Shown here: piece by piece, positions 63,201 through 64,000 of the stretch
How positions within the stretch are numbered: the first letter of the stretch is position 1
Layout: the number at the start of each line of letters is the position of its first letter
From: Haloarcula hispanica ATCC 33960
GTDB lineage: Archaea > Halobacteriota > Halobacteria > Halobacteriales > Haloarculaceae
Direction: 5' to 3'
DNA length: 64,000 bases
Assembly: GCF_000223905.1 (NCBI RefSeq)
Contig: NC_015948.1
Span: 2,914,001-2,978,000 of the forward strand
Notes under the pieces: generated by a model
The model's database searches: none
Told to the model about the DNA's origin: nothing
The model's input: only the letters and a program-made list of their open reading frames with translations
Position numbers and translations under genes: made by a program

Positions 63201-63388
63201 CGCCGGTCGGTCGTCTGTCCCGGCACAATGGCGAACAGGCGGCACGGGTCGGTCCCGGCGCGGTGTGCCGCGCAATCGCTGAGCGCGCCGGGTCGTGGCT
63301 ACGTCACGGCGGCGGTAATCCCGGCCTCGGATATAAACGGTCGCACCGAAAGCAACGCTTTTGGAGCGGCCTGCCATCGAGTACGTAT

Positions 63389-63811
63389 ATGGATTACCGG
63401 GAAGTCGACAGTACGTCCGAGTACGTCTGCCGACTGGCACACGGCGCGGACTGGCGGGGCGAAATCGAGGCCTTCGCGGACGAACAGGGCATCGACGCCG
63501 GCTTCTTCTACGGGCTCGGGGCGGTCCAAGACGCGGAGCTCATGTTCTACGATCAGGACCGGACCGAGTACGACTCGGTGACCTTCGACGAACCGCTGGA
63601 AGTCGCCGCCTGTATGGGCAACATCTCGCAGCTGGACGGAGAGCGGTTCGCCCACACCCACGCTGTTCTCTCGCGGCCCGACGGCGAAGCGATTGCCGGC
63701 CACCTGAACGCCGGCACCGTCTGGGCGGGCGAACTGTACGTCCGCGGATTCGATACAGAGCTCAAGCGGGAGCACGACGAGCCAACCGACCTGGACCTCT
63801 GGAATATCTAA
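63389..63811 (+). CDS. PPC (DUF296) domain protein
   Basis: 140 residues from ATG 63389. LAHGADWRGEIEAFADEQGI, FFYGLGAVQDAELMFYD and FAHTHAVLSRPDGEAIAGHL match the PPC/DUF296 fold, which in some archaeal and bacterial members binds metal through clustered histidines. A TATA-like GCTTTTGG at 63356-63364 lies about 28 bases upstream. One base separates its stop from the next gene, so it is coupled to the DNA polymerase gene. Confidence 0.9.
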   Translation: MDYREVDSTSEYVCRLAHGADWRGEIEAFADEQGIDAGFFYGLGAVQDAELMFYDQDRTEYDSVTFDEPLEVAACMGNISQLDGERFAHTHAVLSRPDGEAIAGHLNAGTVWAGELYVRGFDTELKREHDEPTDLDLWNI

Positions 63812-63812
63812 G

Positions 63813-64000
63813 ATGCGAGAGGCCGACGAACAGTACTTCGAAACGCTGGAAACACAACTCGAAGCCGCCTTCGACGTCGCCGAGCGGGCCAAAGAGCGCG
63901 GCGGTGACCCGAAGCCGGAGGTCGAGATTCCAACCGCGCGCGACATGGCAGACCGGGTCGAGAACATCCTCGGCATCGACGGCGTTGCCGAGCGGGTTCG
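63813..64000 (+). CDS. polC: DNA polymerase D large subunit (DP2), 5' part only
   Basis: 62 codons before the window ends. MREADEQYFETLETQLEAAF, then PEVEIPTARDMADRVENILG and GVAERVR are the N-terminus of archaeal PolD DP2, the catalytic subunit of the replicative family D polymerase. Start one base after the PPC gene stop. The rest lies beyond the window. Confidence 0.85.
   Translation, partial: MREADEQYFETLETQLEAAFDVAERAKERGGDPKPEVEIPTARDMADRVENILGIDGVAERV

Overview
The window is chromosomal DNA of an extremely halophilic archaeon (class Halobacteria, probably Haloarcula or a close relative). The evidence is very high GC, strongly acidic predicted proteins, TATA-like boxes about 25-30 bases upstream of start codons that imply leaderless mRNAs, twin-arginine lipoprotein signals, archaeal PurO-type IMP cyclohydrolase, the start of a PolD-type DNA polymerase large subunit, and many small CxxC proteins typical of this class. 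The genus is an inference from family resemblance. Nearly everything is housekeeping DNA. I see no rRNA, CRISPR array or transposase gene, and one clear tRNA.

Layout: 1-4.4 kb holds a DUF58 protein with its membrane partner, then a histidine kinase translationally coupled to a soluble chemotaxis transducer that ends in a degenerate KaiC-like domain. 4.4-7.1 kb is ammonium uptake and its control (amt, glnK, an Lrp regulator). 7.1-10.8 kb has two paralogous substrate-binding lipoproteins flanking a cheC gene, with no transporter genes beside them. 10.9-17 kb is assimilatory nitrate reduction on the minus strand (nitrate reductase, NarK-type transporter, ferredoxin-nitrite reductase, plus a 33-codon ORF). 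17-30.9 kb is mixed housekeeping: hemL with a beta-propeller gene, prs, ileS, a uracil-DNA glycosylase, HIT, a MinD-like protein, a universal stress protein, a rhomboid protease and several small zinc-ribbon proteins. 30.9-33.6 kb is a bacterial-type leuS. Next comes a 0.4-kb array of perfect short palindromes, then a BMP/nucleoside-type ABC importer (34-39.3 kb) and a PiT phosphate transporter. At 41.2-41.5 kb is tRNA-Gln(CTG), followed downstream by diverged tandem copies of its own 3' end. 41.6-49.3 kb carries purO, a phosphoesterase, a J-domain/2Fe-2S ferredoxin fusion, aspartokinase, a YndJ/DUF4166 pair and thrC.

50.7-59.9 kb is a nearly complete arginine cluster of the amino-group carrier type: argG-argH, then argW-X-C-B-D-E-F, transcribed leftward with four-base overlaps. 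Between thrC and this cluster sits an AT-richer segment with a lone phosphoribosyltransferase-HAD fusion gene, the best accessory candidate here. The right end has an exported coiled-coil protein, a membrane-tethered winged-helix protein, a 2H phosphoesterase, a PPC-domain protein and the first codons of the PolD large subunit.

Together the window covers inorganic nitrogen assimilation (ammonium, nitrate), its 2-oxoglutarate/PII control, and the aspartate- and glutamate-derived amino acid pathways that use that nitrogen. I found no wholly new system. The strongest unusual signals are the PRTase-HAD island, the MCP/KaiC-like fusion, the J-domain ferredoxin, the tRNA-tail repeats and the palindrome array.
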